The notes: generated by a model not told the origin, from the sequence alone. DNA of 6,997 nt from an uncultured Ruminococcus sp. (GCA_902773155.1 CACYDK010000193.1:1-6997), one strand, 5' to 3'; shown: positions 1 to 6,542, numbered from the stretch's first letter. Made by a program: numbers and translations.

Positions 1-3
1 TCG

Positions 4-22
4 TGGCAACAAAATGGCAACA
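4..22. repeat. Two direct copies of TGGCAACA
   Basis: TGGCAACA occurs at 4-11 and again at 15-22, an 11-base period (about one helical turn). Closely spaced direct repeats of this kind are typical of arm-type binding sites for tyrosine integrases near the ends of integrated elements. No integrase or attachment core is visible here, so that role is only inference. No convincing coding sequence was found in the first 235 bases. Confidence 0.35.
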
Positions 23-132
23 GAATTTTTGATAGCCTGTATTTTACTTACAATACAAATAATAGAAATACTCCGTGCTAAAATCCTATAACTACAGCTC
101 GGATTTCCGTATAAACAACCCCTCCCAAGCCC

Positions 133-161
133 TTGACAAAATGCATAATTGTTGGTAAAAT
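133..161 (+). promoter_or_regulatory. Sigma-A type promoter of the lipase-like gene
   Basis: A perfect -35 box TTGACA (133-138) is followed by a 17-base spacer and the -10 box TAAAAT (156-161, five of six matches to consensus). Transcription would start near 168 and leave a leader of about 100 bases before the ATG at 269. This is one of the best promoter matches in the window. Confidence 0.75.
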
Positions 162-216
162 TAATGAAATGTAGGCAATATAAGGATAACTATTGTTTGT
201 TTTGCCTTTAAGAGAT

Positions 217-252
217 ACACTTAAACAACCGGAGCATGCTCCGAGTGTTTTT
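217..252 (+). promoter_or_regulatory. Leader hairpin just before the ribosome binding site
   Basis: The 14-base perfect palindrome CGGAGCATGCTCCG (230-243) can fold as a 5-bp stem with a CATG loop. It can be extended either by AAACA (223-227) pairing with TGTTT (246-250), or by ACACT (217-221) pairing with AGTGT (244-248). A run of five T (248-252) follows at once and the ribosome binding site AGAAAGG (254-260) comes next. The shape is that of a weak intrinsic terminator or attenuator in the 5' leader. It could also be a simple mRNA-stabilising stem, or a site for a dimeric DNA-binding protein. No riboswitch consensus was recognised. Confidence 0.45.
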
Positions 253-268
253 CAGAAAGGATGATAAC

Positions 269-3061
269 ATGAAATCATTTGTAAAAGCTATGAAAAAGCC
301 GCTGTGCGTGCTTCTTGCCGCGCTTATGCTGGTTTCCTGCTTTGTCGTTGCGGCTTCAGCCGAGGACGGCGACGGGATAATCAACGGCAAGTTCACCATG
401 GTCACCTTCGACGGTACCGATCCCGGTGAGCAGGATTATTACTACAGCGACGACTATTTCAGATCTCCCGGTACCGAGGAGAACGAGCATCTCAGGACAA
501 TGTCCGCAGCTCTGGCGTTCACGACCGCAGGTACCAGCGAAACTCCCGACGAGACCTATGGCGCGATCCTCTCGAACATCGGCTTCTCCGACATCACCAC
601 CATCGACATGGATAAAACGACGCCCAAAAGCCTCGGTATGGTTCTCGCTCACAAGAAAATCGACGGTAGCGAGGTCATCGCAGTTGCTCTCAGGGGCGAC
701 CGCTACGGCGTCGAAATGGCTACGAATTTCATCGCGGGTCCCGAGGGCGATGTTTCCGCATTCTCCGAAGCAGCCTACCTCGCGCTGGACAGGATAAACA
801 GTTATATTTCTGATTTAGAATTATCCAACCTTAAATTCTGGGTTGCTGGCTACAGCCGTGCCGGCGCAGTCGCCAACATCCTCGGAAACGCTATAAATAA
901 CATCCGTGGGGACTACGGCTTTACCGATGATGACGTCTATGTTTACACCTTTGAGGCTCCGAACTGCGCGGAATTCGCCGAGGCTTACGACAATATCCAC
1001 AACACTATCGACTGCCGCGATTTTATCTCCTACATCTATCCCTCTGAGTGGGGACTTTCCCGCTGCGGCAACGATTTTCTTATTGGCTCACCCGAGGATA
1101 CGATTGCGATATGGTCGGTCAATCCCTCAGTAGACGGCTATTTTGAGGAAGTAGGAAAGAGCTCACATGCTGAATTCGTTTCCGATACCGCTGTATTTCT
1201 CGGCGAAAACATCACGCGTGAAGCTTACTGCGAGAAGTTGCAGGAACCGGCTAACGCTCTCATCACCCTGTACGATTCTATGGACGCCGAGAAAAAAGCG
1301 GCTGCCGTGCAGTATTTTAAGGATGTTATCAAAAAGATTAAATCCGACGAAGACTTCATCAGCACCTTCATGATCGCGGTCTCATTCCCGACGGACGAGG
1401 AAAAGCTTAATGAAGTTTCTACTCTCATTACGAACAGCATGGACGCGGTCGTTGCCGAAAGCGGAAATCCCTTTGGAACCCTTACCTACGCTGTCATTAA
1501 GGGCTATGTACCCACGCTCGTAGAGATCGTTATGCCGGTACTGAACGCTGACTTATCCACCGATATCACTCTCGAGGGCGAGGATAGCGCGAAGACTGTT
1601 ACGCTCTACCGCGTCGCTACTGTCGCGAAGAATTTAAACGCTGTTCTTGCTCCTCACTTCAACTACAACGTTTTCAATCAGCTTAAGGCACTCGACTCCT
1701 ATTACGAGAAGAGCGAGCCCGAGACAGAGCCCGAGACAACAGAGCCCTCTACAGCTGCTCCGACAGAGGCTCCTACGGAAGCTCCCACAGAAGCTCCCAC
1801 GGAAGCTCCCACGGAAGCTCCCACAGAAGCTCCGACAGAGGCTCCTACAGAAGCTCCCACAAAGGCTCCCACGGAAGCTCCCACAGAAGCTCCCACGGAA
1901 GCTCCGACAGAGGCTCCCACGGAAGCTCCTACAGAGGCTCCGACAGAAGCTCCTACAGAGGCTCCGACAGAAGCTCCCACAAAGGCTCCCACGGAAGCTC
2001 CGACAAAAGCACCCACGGAAGCTCCGACAGAAGCACCTGCAAAGGATTATTATCTCTTCGGATATATCAACGGAGCAGAATATGCCAGTGGAACGGATTC
2101 TGAGAACATGGGCATATACAAGTTTGTAAACGGCAAGCTCAGGGCTACATTTACTGAGGATTCCTATGTGGCAGTTAAGGATGCTGACAACGCCAACTGG
2201 TATATGACCGACGGATATCCCGGAAACGACGCTACGAGCGCTACTCTCTATAACACAAACGTAACCGGAGAGAAATCCGACAAGCTCAGAGTTCCCGGAA
2301 ACACAGAAGTAGAGTTTACACTCACTGACAACAACGACGGCACATTCACACTTTCGTACATAGTTGTTAAAGCTACTACAGAGGTACCCACAGAGGCTCC
2401 CACGGAAGCACCCACAGAGGCTCCCACGGAAGCACCCACAGAGGCTCCTACGGAAGCTCCCACGGAAGCTCCTACGGAAGCGCCCACAGAGGCACCCACG
2501 GATGCACCTAAAGATGAACCGGCTCCTGCTCCGAAGCCGATCAATGGCGTTACCGTAAGCGGGATCAAGGACAAGACTTATACCGGAAAGGCCATTACCC
2601 AGAGCATCAAGGTACTCGACGTCGACACCAAGCTCGTTTTGAATAAAGATTTCGAGGTCAGCTATAAGGATAACCATAAGGTCGGTACGGCGAAGGTAAT
2701 TATAAAGGGTATTGGCGCTTATACAGGAGAACTCGAAAAGAGATTCAAGATCAAAAAGGCTGCGAACACCCTTGAGGTCAAGACCACGACAGTTAAATTC
2801 TCATATTCAAAGCTTAAGAAAAAAGCTCAACATAGTGACAAAGCAATCAATGTGCTCTCCAAAAACGGTAATCTGGAATATAAACTTAAAAAAACCAAAA
2901 GAACGAAAAATTTTAGCATAACCAAGAAGAAGGGTACCTTAAAAGTTAAAAAGGGTACCAAGAAAGGCGATTACAAAGTCAGAGTAGGCATAAAGGCGAA
3001 TGGAGACAGTAATCATAGGGCCAAGTCTATTATAGTAATCGTTAAAGTAAAGATCAACTAA
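269..3061 (+). CDS. Secreted multidomain lipase-like (class 3-like alpha/beta hydrolase) protein
   Basis: Start chosen at ATG 269 (930 residues): AGAAAGG lies at 254-260 and a signal peptide begins there (basic start, hydrophobic core, AxA-type cut near A31). An in-frame ATG at 236 would put 11 odd residues before it and lies inside the leader hairpin. The hydrolase domain covers about residues 40-480. It shows ALRGD (140-144, oxyanion-loop-like), the nucleophile elbow GYSRAG with Ser196, the block after it with D251 and WG (261-262) as in class 3-like lipases, and H300 as possible catalytic histidine. The triad is inferred. A Thr-Glu-Ala-Pro linker (498-589), a YYLFGY-type beta module that resembles carbohydrate-binding modules of gut clostridia (594-700), a second linker (707-746), an Ig-like domain with a YTGKAIT motif (758-828) and a very lysine-rich domain (833-930) follow. 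There is no LPxTG motif, dockerin or C-terminal membrane helix. LVSC (21-24) resembles a lipobox, but the hydrophobic stretch continues past it. The substrate is unknown. Confidence 0.85.
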   Translation: MKSFVKAMKKPLCVLLAALMLVSCFVVAASAEDGDGIINGKFTMVTFDGTDPGEQDYYYSDDYFRSPGTEENEHLRTMSAALAFTTAGTSETPDETYGAILSNIGFSDITTIDMDKTTPKSLGMVLAHKKIDGSEVIAVALRGDRYGVEMATNFIAGPEGDVSAFSEAAYLALDRINSYISDLELSNLKFWVAGYSRAGAVANILGNAINNIRGDYGFTDDDVYVYTFEAPNCAEFAEAYDNIHNTIDCRDFISYIYPSEWGLSRCGNDFLIGSPEDTIAIWSVNPSVDGYFEEVGKSSHAEFVSDTAVFLGENITREAYCEKLQEPANALITLYDSMDAEKKAAAVQYFKDVIKKIKSDEDFISTFMIAVSFPTDEEKLNEVSTLITNSMDAVVAESGNPFGTLTYAVIKGYVPTLVEIVMPVLNADLSTDITLEGEDSAKTVTLYRVATVAKNLNAVLAPHFNYNVFNQLKALDSYYEKSEPETEPETTEPSTAAPTEAPTEAPTEAPTEAPTEAPTEAPTEAPTEAPTKAPTEAPTEAPTEAPTEAPTEAPTEAPTEAPTEAPTEAPTKAPTEAPTKAPTEAPTEAPAKDYYLFGYINGAEYASGTDSENMGIYKFVNGKLRATFTEDSYVAVKDADNANWYMTDGYPGNDATSATLYNTNVTGEKSDKLRVPGNTEVEFTLTDNNDGTFTLSYIVVKATTEVPTEAPTEAPTEAPTEAPTEAPTEAPTEAPTEAPTEAPTDAPKDEPAPAPKPINGVTVSGIKDKTYTGKAITQSIKVLDVDTKLVLNKDFEVSYKDNHKVGTAKVIIKGIGAYTGELEKRFKIKKAANTLEVKTTTVKFSYSKLKKKAQHSDKAINVLSKNGNLEYKLKKTKRTKNFSITKKKGTLKVKKGTKKGDYKVRVGIKANGDSNHRAKSIIVIVKVKIN
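1760..2035 (+). repeat. 12-bp tandem repeat, 23 units, first Pro-Thr linker
   Basis: There are twenty-three in-frame 12-base units of the type CCCACGGAAGCT, encoding Pro-Thr-Glu-Ala; three units read Pro-Thr-Lys-Ala instead. Third-position changes (CCC/CCG/CCT, ACG/ACA, GAA/GAG) vary the DNA while the protein stays nearly constant. Such Pro-Thr linkers are extended, often glycosylated spacers in secreted clostridial proteins. The array can gain or lose units by slippage. It also keeps the opposite strand open, which creates false reading frames there. Confidence 0.95.
2387..2506 (+). repeat. 12-bp tandem repeat, 10 units, second Pro-Thr linker
   Basis: Ten further in-frame 12-base units encode Pro-Thr-Glu-Ala; the last reads Pro-Thr-Asp-Ala. 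They lie between the YYLFGY module and the Ig-like C-terminus. Many adjacent units alternate CCCACAGAGGCT and CCCACGGAAGCA, a 24-base higher-order period that suggests local duplication of unit pairs. Confidence 0.95.
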
Positions 3062-3147
3062 CCACTGATTTGTCATTGAATGAACAATATCCGCAACCGT
3101 GCAACGGAAATCGTTAATGCGGAGTTGATTTACACGTAATCAGCACA

Positions 3148-3187
3148 GCCGCCAAGTGGGATAATCTCCGGCTTGGCGGCGTTTTTT
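3148..3187 (+). terminator. Intrinsic terminator of the lipase-like gene (family copy 1)
   Basis: GCCGCCAAG (3148-3156) pairs perfectly with CTTGGCGGC (3172-3180), and a run of six T follows (3182-3187). The loop contains ATCTCC, which recurs in the two related terminators at 4807-4843 and 6415-6455. It lies 86 bases after the stop codon at 3061. Confidence 0.9.
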
Positions 3188-3203
3188 ATTGCTATCTTTT
3201 CGG

Positions 3204-3231
3204 TTTCATGTTAGAATTGATTTGATATAAA
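3204..3231 (+). promoter_or_regulatory. Possible extended -10 promoter for the methyltransferase operon
   Basis: TATAAA (3226-3231) is preceded by TGA (3223-3225), giving an extended -10 TGnTATAAA. A poor -35, TTTCAT (3204-3209), sits 16 bases upstream. The position, between the preceding terminator and the first start codon at 3258, is right for the operon promoter. Confidence 0.45.
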
Positions 3232-3257
3232 ACGGTTCTGTGATGAAAGGAGCGGCT

Positions 3258-3416
3258 ATGAAAATTCTCATTACAGGCGGAACAACGTTTGTCAGCAAAT
3301 ATTCGGCAGAGTATTTCTTTGCGAAAGGCAATGATGTGACTGTTATCAATCGTGGCAGCAGAACGCAGGTCAAGCCGTATATGCAATATATTGATAATTA
3401 TTTGGTGAAGCAATGA
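3258..3416 (+). pseudogene. Internally deleted NAD-dependent epimerase/dehydratase remnant, 52 codons
   Basis: An ATG at 3258 with a good AAAGGAG site (3246-3252) opens a 52-codon frame ending in TGA at 3414-3416. It begins MKILITGGTTFVSKYSAEYF, the first strand and glycine-rich NAD(P)-binding loop of the extended SDR epimerase family, and continues through the second strand (VTVINRGSRTQ). At about residue 37 it jumps to KPYMQYIDNYL, which resembles the extreme C-terminus of such epimerases (KP-x-x-x-(Y/F)-I-D). Members usually have about 300 residues, so roughly 250 appear to be missing from the middle with the frame kept. The catalytic YxxxK region is absent, so no enzyme activity is expected. 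Its stop overlaps the methyltransferase start (ATGA, 3413-3416), so it may survive as a translated leader that feeds ribosomes to the next gene. Confidence 0.75.
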
Positions 3417-4204
3417 CAAATAACAACACATTCTTAGAAAACTTTTACAACGAATACGACGAGGACGGTCGCCTTGCGAGCAATCGTATCGGCAGAGTTG
3501 AATATCTTACCACGCGCAGATATATAGATCCGCTGTTGACAGCAAGTTGCAAAATAGCGGAGATAGGCGCGGGAACGGGCAGATACAGCGTCACGCTCGC
3601 CAAAGAGGGCTATGATGTCACCGCTGTGGAGCTTATACAGCACAATCTTGATATTTTAGGCAGCAAGCTCGACGGAAGCGAGAACATCAAAACCTATCTC
3701 GGCAACGCGCTTGATTTGAATATGCTGGAGGATAATACCTATGATATAACTCTCCTGCTCGGTCCGATGTATCATCTGTATTCCGACGAGGACAAGATAA
3801 CCGCCCTCAAGGAAGCTGTCAGGATAACAAAGCAGGGCGGCTATATATTAGTCGCTTATTGTATGAATGAAGCCACGGTCATTCAATATGTTTTCGGTTG
3901 TAATCAGCTGAAATCGGTTATGGAATTTAATATGCTGACTGATGACTGGAAATGTATCAGCGAGCCGAAAGACTTGTTTGAAATGGTGCGCATTGAGGAT
4001 ATTGAGCGCATTAACGCGGCAGTTCCCGTTGAGCGTATAAAGCTCGTCGCAACAGACGGCGCGAGCAGATATATCCGAGAGTATCTCGAAGAGGCTGATG
4101 ATGAAACCTTTGAAAAATGGCTGTCCTATCATTTTGCGACTTGTGAAAGACAGGATCTGATAGGCGCTACTAATCACAGCTTGGATGTTTTGAGAAAACT
4201 GTAG
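3413..4204 (+). CDS. Class I SAM-dependent methyltransferase
   Basis: The protein has 263 residues and a Rossmann-like SAM-binding fold. Motif I is EIGAGTGRY (50-58) and the acidic residue ending strand 2 is E73 (VTAVEL). An N-A-L-D segment (98-101) fits the adenine-contacting motif, and LLLGPMYHL (114-122) corresponds to the strand 4 motif. The C-terminal 120 residues are family-specific and give no clue to the substrate. The start overlaps the stop of the epimerase remnant by four bases and has only a weak site (GGTGAAG), which suggests translational coupling. A CDP-alcohol phosphatidyltransferase follows 21 bases downstream and probably shares the transcript. Small-molecule, lipid or protein methylation are all possible. 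The fold is certain; the substrate cannot be read from the sequence. Confidence 0.85.
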   Translation: MTNNNTFLENFYNEYDEDGRLASNRIGRVEYLTTRRYIDPLLTASCKIAEIGAGTGRYSVTLAKEGYDVTAVELIQHNLDILGSKLDGSENIKTYLGNALDLNMLEDNTYDITLLLGPMYHLYSDEDKITALKEAVRITKQGGYILVAYCMNEATVIQYVFGCNQLKSVMEFNMLTDDWKCISEPKDLFEMVRIEDIERINAAVPVERIKLVATDGASRYIREYLEEADDETFEKWLSYHFATCERQDLIGATNHSLDVLRKL

Positions 4205-4225
4205 TATTAGATTGCAAAAACGAAT

Positions 4226-4732
4226 ATGAAAAAACAACTTGCAAACATAATTACAAGCTTACGTATCACAGGAAGCGTGGCCTTGCTGTTCATTCCTGTG
4301 TTTTCGTTTGGATTCTACGCTATATATCTTTTTTGCGGTTTTAGCGATATGATCGACGGAACAATCGCGAGAAAAACGAATACCGTCAGCGAATTCGGAT
4401 CAAAGTTGGACACGGTAGCAGATTTTGTTTTTGTGGTAGTGTGCTTGATTAAGCTGTTGCCGCTGTTACATATTCCTACTTGGTTGTGGATATGGATAGT
4501 TGTCATAGCAATTATTAAAGCAACCGGTATTGTATTGGGATTTGTTCTCAGAAGGAAGCTCGTAGCTTTACACACTGTTTTGAACAAAGTCACGGGAGTA
4601 TTGCTTTTTCTTCTGCCGTTAACACTGGCTTTCATTGAACCCGCGTATAGCTGTACGGTTGTATGTGCCATAGCAACTGTTGCCGCAGTTCAGGAAGGTT
4701 ATTATATTGCAACGGACAGAGAATCCGGTTAA
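4226..4732 (+). CDS. CDP-alcohol phosphatidyltransferase family membrane protein
   Basis: The protein has 168 residues. It carries the complete family signature: D41, D44, G45, A48, R49, G58, D62 and D66 with the canonical spacing. These residues bind the metal ions and the CDP-linked donor. Several hydrophobic segments (about 14-36, 64-84, 86-108, 123-138 and 141-157) place it in the cytoplasmic membrane. The family transfers a phosphatidyl or similar group from a CDP-alcohol to a second alcohol, as in phosphatidylglycerophosphate or phosphatidylserine synthesis. Length and motif fit a PgsA- or PssA-like enzyme, but the acceptor cannot be decided. Despite a clear start MKKQLANIITSLR, no Shine-Dalgarno sequence is visible before ATG 4226. 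Translation may therefore depend on ribosomes ending at 4204. The unit ends at the terminator 4807-4843. Confidence 0.88.
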   Translation: MKKQLANIITSLRITGSVALLFIPVFSFGFYAIYLFCGFSDMIDGTIARKTNTVSEFGSKLDTVADFVFVVVCLIKLLPLLHIPTWLWIWIVVIAIIKATGIVLGFVLRRKLVALHTVLNKVTGVLLFLLPLTLAFIEPAYSCTVVCAIATVAAVQEGYYIATDRESG

Positions 4733-4806
4733 TACTGTTTTTGAGCCAAAGATCACTTTGCAGGGAGCGAGTGGGAATAAAATTCTTTTGAAGAAATAAA
4801 ATCAAT

Positions 4807-4843
4807 GCCGCCAAGCCGGGTGATCTCCCGCTTGACGGTTTTT
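4807..4843 (+). terminator. Intrinsic terminator of the methyltransferase operon (family copy 2)
   Basis: CCGCCAAG (4808-4815) pairs with CTTGACGG (4831-4838) with one C-A mismatch; GGG/CCC inside extends the stem. Five T follow (4839-4843). The sequence, including ATCTCC in the loop, is related to the terminators at 3148 and 6415. Confidence 0.85.
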
Positions 4844-4904
4844 AAAAATTTTTTTAAATATTTGTGATATTTTTCTGTTTTAAAACGTTGTATTGTTGAA
4901 GAGC

Positions 4905-4933
4905 TTTTCAAAATGAAGGAAACGAGGTATAAT
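4905..4933 (+). promoter_or_regulatory. Promoter of the sigma/anti-sigma operon
   Basis: A perfect -10 TATAAT (4928-4933) lies 17 bases after TTTTCA (4905-4910, four of six matches to the -35 consensus). Transcription would start near 4940. This promoter covers the first in-frame ATG at 4913, so that ATG would not be in the transcript. The boxes look like those of the housekeeping sigma factor rather than an ECF promoter, so autoregulation is not evident here. Confidence 0.65.
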
Positions 4934-4960
4934 ACATCGTGTGTTATAAAGGAGATGGGA

Positions 4961-5446
4961 GTGAGGGTTTTGGACTCTTCAGAATTCAACAGAATCGTTG
5001 AGAAATACGCCGATGTTGTATTCCGCTCGGCATTGAGCTTTTGCAAAAACAAAAGCGACGCTGAGGATATTACACAGAACACGTTTATAAAGCTTCTGAA
5101 AAGTGAAGTGGATTTCGAGAGCGACGACCATATCAGAAAATGGCTGATCAGAGTCGTTGCTAATGAAAGCAAATCACTATGGCGTTCTTTTTGGAATAAA
5201 AAAGTAATCTCATTTAGCGACCTGGACTACGAGCCCGAGTACATAGACGCTGCTAAAAACGAAATCTTTACCGAGGTTATGAAGCTTCCCGAAAAATACA
5301 GAACGGTTTTACATCTGTACTATTACGAGAAATATCATTGCGATGAAATCGCTTCTGTTCTCAAAATATCGGAAAGTAATGTTCAAACCAGACTGATGAG
5401 AGCAAGAAAAATGCTGAAGGATAAGCTTGGGGAGGAGTGGCTATGA
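4961..5446 (+). CDS. ECF-type sigma-70 family RNA polymerase sigma factor
   Basis: From GTG 4961 the protein has 161 residues, normal for the ECF group. Region 2 covers about 8-75, with the polymerase-binding and -10-recognition segment DAEDITQNTFIKLL (33-46). Region 4 covers about 105-155, with a helix-turn-helix DEIASVLKISESNVQTRLMR (128-147) for -35 recognition. There is no region 3, as usual for this group. Start choice: AAAGGAG (4948-4954) stands six bases before GTG 4961. The in-frame ATG 4955 touches that site directly, and ATG 4913 lies inside the promoter. TTG 4970 is a weaker alternative. The stop overlaps the next start by ATGA (5443-5446), typical of a sigma factor with its regulator. 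The target genes and the inducing signal are unknown. Confidence 0.88.
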   Translation: MRVLDSSEFNRIVEKYADVVFRSALSFCKNKSDAEDITQNTFIKLLKSEVDFESDDHIRKWLIRVVANESKSLWRSFWNKKVISFSDLDYEPEYIDAAKNEIFTEVMKLPEKYRTVLHLYYYEKYHCDEIASVLKISESNVQTRLMRARKMLKDKLGEEWL

Positions 5447-6339
5447 AGAATTATAAAGATACATACGAGCTTTATCAAAGCGTACTTGATGAAGTTCACG
5501 CACCTGACGATCTAAAACAAAGGATAAAGGAAATGGACACAAAACATAACAGATTTAATGTAATAAAATTAATACCGGCGGTAGCCGCGTGTGTGGCAGC
5601 AGTGATGGTCTTTGTTGTTATTCTCGGTAGCTTTAGCGAAAAAGGAAATGCTTTCGTATTAAAAGCCAGTGCCGCTGAGATCGGCGGAGAGTCATTCGCA
5701 GAGATCGCCAAGGTCGCTCCTGTAGCCGGTGAAATCGGAGGCGGAGATGGAGGGCGTACCGAAAATGATATTTTCCCATTTTCGGTAAGGTGCGACGGAA
5801 GAAACATCAAATCCGTAAAATACAGCATCGAAAACGCAGTTTTTCTGTTTCCATATGATTCGTATGCCTATGATTACCGCGATGAGTATCCGAATCAGGC
5901 TTCAGCTTCCGATAAAATCACCGATAAGATAGAGAGCGATAACAAAATCGAAAGCACTGTCGAAAATGACAAGCAGTATTCAAGCTACACGGTCTCGTTT
6001 GATGATCAAATCTACACGGAATTCAATAATAATCTTAGTGAAATGGATAAATTCCCGATCCAGCTTATGACTACAATTTCCTCAGATGATGTCACTCTCA
6101 GCGAAGAAGCCAAGACCGCTTTTGAGCATTTAGATTCCGATGGCTCCATAACAGACGAAGCTTTCTTAAATGAATTAATGAATGACGTGCGGGTCGTATA
6201 TAATGAAATGTTAAGTAGGGTCAAGATTACAGCGGAAGTAACGTATGAGGACGGTTCAAATGATTCTACGTCCTTGCAGTTAAGCTGTCTCAGCGCGGAT
6301 ATGCAAAACGGAATTGTAATCGGAGCAAAGACTGTTTGA
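5443..6339 (+). CDS. Probable membrane-anchored anti-sigma factor
   Basis: Start chosen at ATG 5443 (298 residues), seven bases after GGAGG (5431-5435); an in-frame GTG at 5437 is possible but too close to that site. About 43 cytoplasmic residues (containing VLDEVHAPDDLKQRIKEM, 14-31) precede one membrane helix (about 43-64), and then about 230 residues lie outside. The start of the outer part, FVLKASAAE (71-79), resembles that of other clostridial regulators paired with ECF factors. The outer domain is acidic and rich in Asp, Ser and Glu. It has a Gly-rich stretch near 95-101 and only two cysteines, near 113 and 286. No zinc-binding HxxxCxxC motif of the classic anti-sigma domain is present. 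The role is inferred from topology and the four-base overlap with the sigma gene: it would hold the sigma factor at the membrane and sense an external signal. The sequence family itself is not recognised. Confidence 0.7.
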   Translation: MKNYKDTYELYQSVLDEVHAPDDLKQRIKEMDTKHNRFNVIKLIPAVAACVAAVMVFVVILGSFSEKGNAFVLKASAAEIGGESFAEIAKVAPVAGEIGGGDGGRTENDIFPFSVRCDGRNIKSVKYSIENAVFLFPYDSYAYDYRDEYPNQASASDKITDKIESDNKIESTVENDKQYSSYTVSFDDQIYTEFNNNLSEMDKFPIQLMTTISSDDVTLSEEAKTAFEHLDSDGSITDEAFLNELMNDVRVVYNEMLSRVKITAEVTYEDGSNDSTSLQLSCLSADMQNGIVIGAKTV

Positions 6340-6414
6340 ATGTGAGATCAACTTAAACGAGAAAAAAACTATTACCTAGATCAGGAAAATAATTTCTAAA
6401 TAAGAATTATAACC

Positions 6415-6455
6415 AACGCCGCCAAGTGGAAAATCTCCTGCTTGACGGCGTTTTT
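6415..6455 (+). terminator. Intrinsic terminator of the sigma operon (family copy 3)
   Basis: AACGCCGCCAAG (6415-6426) pairs with CTTGACGGCGTT (6441-6452) with one C-A mismatch; a run of five T spans 6451-6455. The loop again contains ATCTCC. The AA at its base would also let it work weakly on the minus strand. Its T-run merges into the 31-base repeat that begins at 6452. Confidence 0.88.
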
Positions 6456-6482
6456 CTTAACGGGCTGTTCAAGTCCTGTCAC
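6452..6482 (+). repeat. 31-base direct repeat, copy 1 (contains tRNA T-arm sequence)
   Basis: This segment is identical to 6655-6685, 203 bases away. It starts in the T-run of a terminator, continues CTTAACGGGCT, and ends with GTTCAAGTCCTGTCA plus C. The 15 bases at 6467-6481 equal the T arm of the tRNA-Pro gene, but in the opposite orientation to that gene. The match to the tRNA 3' end continues through CTCG (to 6485) if one base is skipped. Confidence 0.9.
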
Positions 6483-6500
6483 TCGCACTTTGCTTGTATA

Positions 6501-6542
6501 ATTAATAAAGGGAGCGCTCTTTGGAGCACTCCCTTTATTAAT
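6501..6542. repeat. Long hairpin of the degraded unit (19-bp stem)
   Basis: Bases 6501-6519 pair with 6524-6542 over 19 positions with a single C-A mismatch and a four-base TTTG loop. The outer stem is A/T-rich (ATTAATAAA) and the inner stem G/C-rich (GGGAG). It occupies the same position relative to its flanks as the hairpin 6696-6736, but its sequence is unrelated. It could act as a terminator or processing barrier on either strand. Confidence 0.85.

Noticed and set aside
1..92. Short open frames at the left edge that could be the tail of an upstream gene
   Set aside because: Two frames stay open for under 30 codons, which is expected by chance, and neither shows family features.
1634..2677. 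Long minus-strand open frame of 347 codons opposite the lipase-like gene
   Set aside because: It is a shadow of the 12-base repeats, which lack stops in other frames; its Ser-Phe-Arg-Gly repeats are antisense translations of the Pro-Thr linkers. The minus-strand frames at 1702-2016 and 2248-2574 have the same origin.
3091..3122. Small nested inverted repeats (CCGCA/TGCGG around CCGT/ACGG) after the lipase-like gene
   Set aside because: The stems are 4-5 bases with a lopsided loop and no T-run; the strong terminator at 3148 explains the end of the gene.
3192..3431. Minus-strand open frame of 79 codons
   Set aside because: It overlaps the promoter region and the epimerase remnant in antisense, has no recognisable protein features, and the plus strand gives the meaningful reading.
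4753..5172. Minus-strand open frame of 139 codons opposite the sigma gene
   Set aside because: It runs antisense through a terminator, a promoter and conserved sigma region 2; no ribosome binding site or family resemblance was seen.
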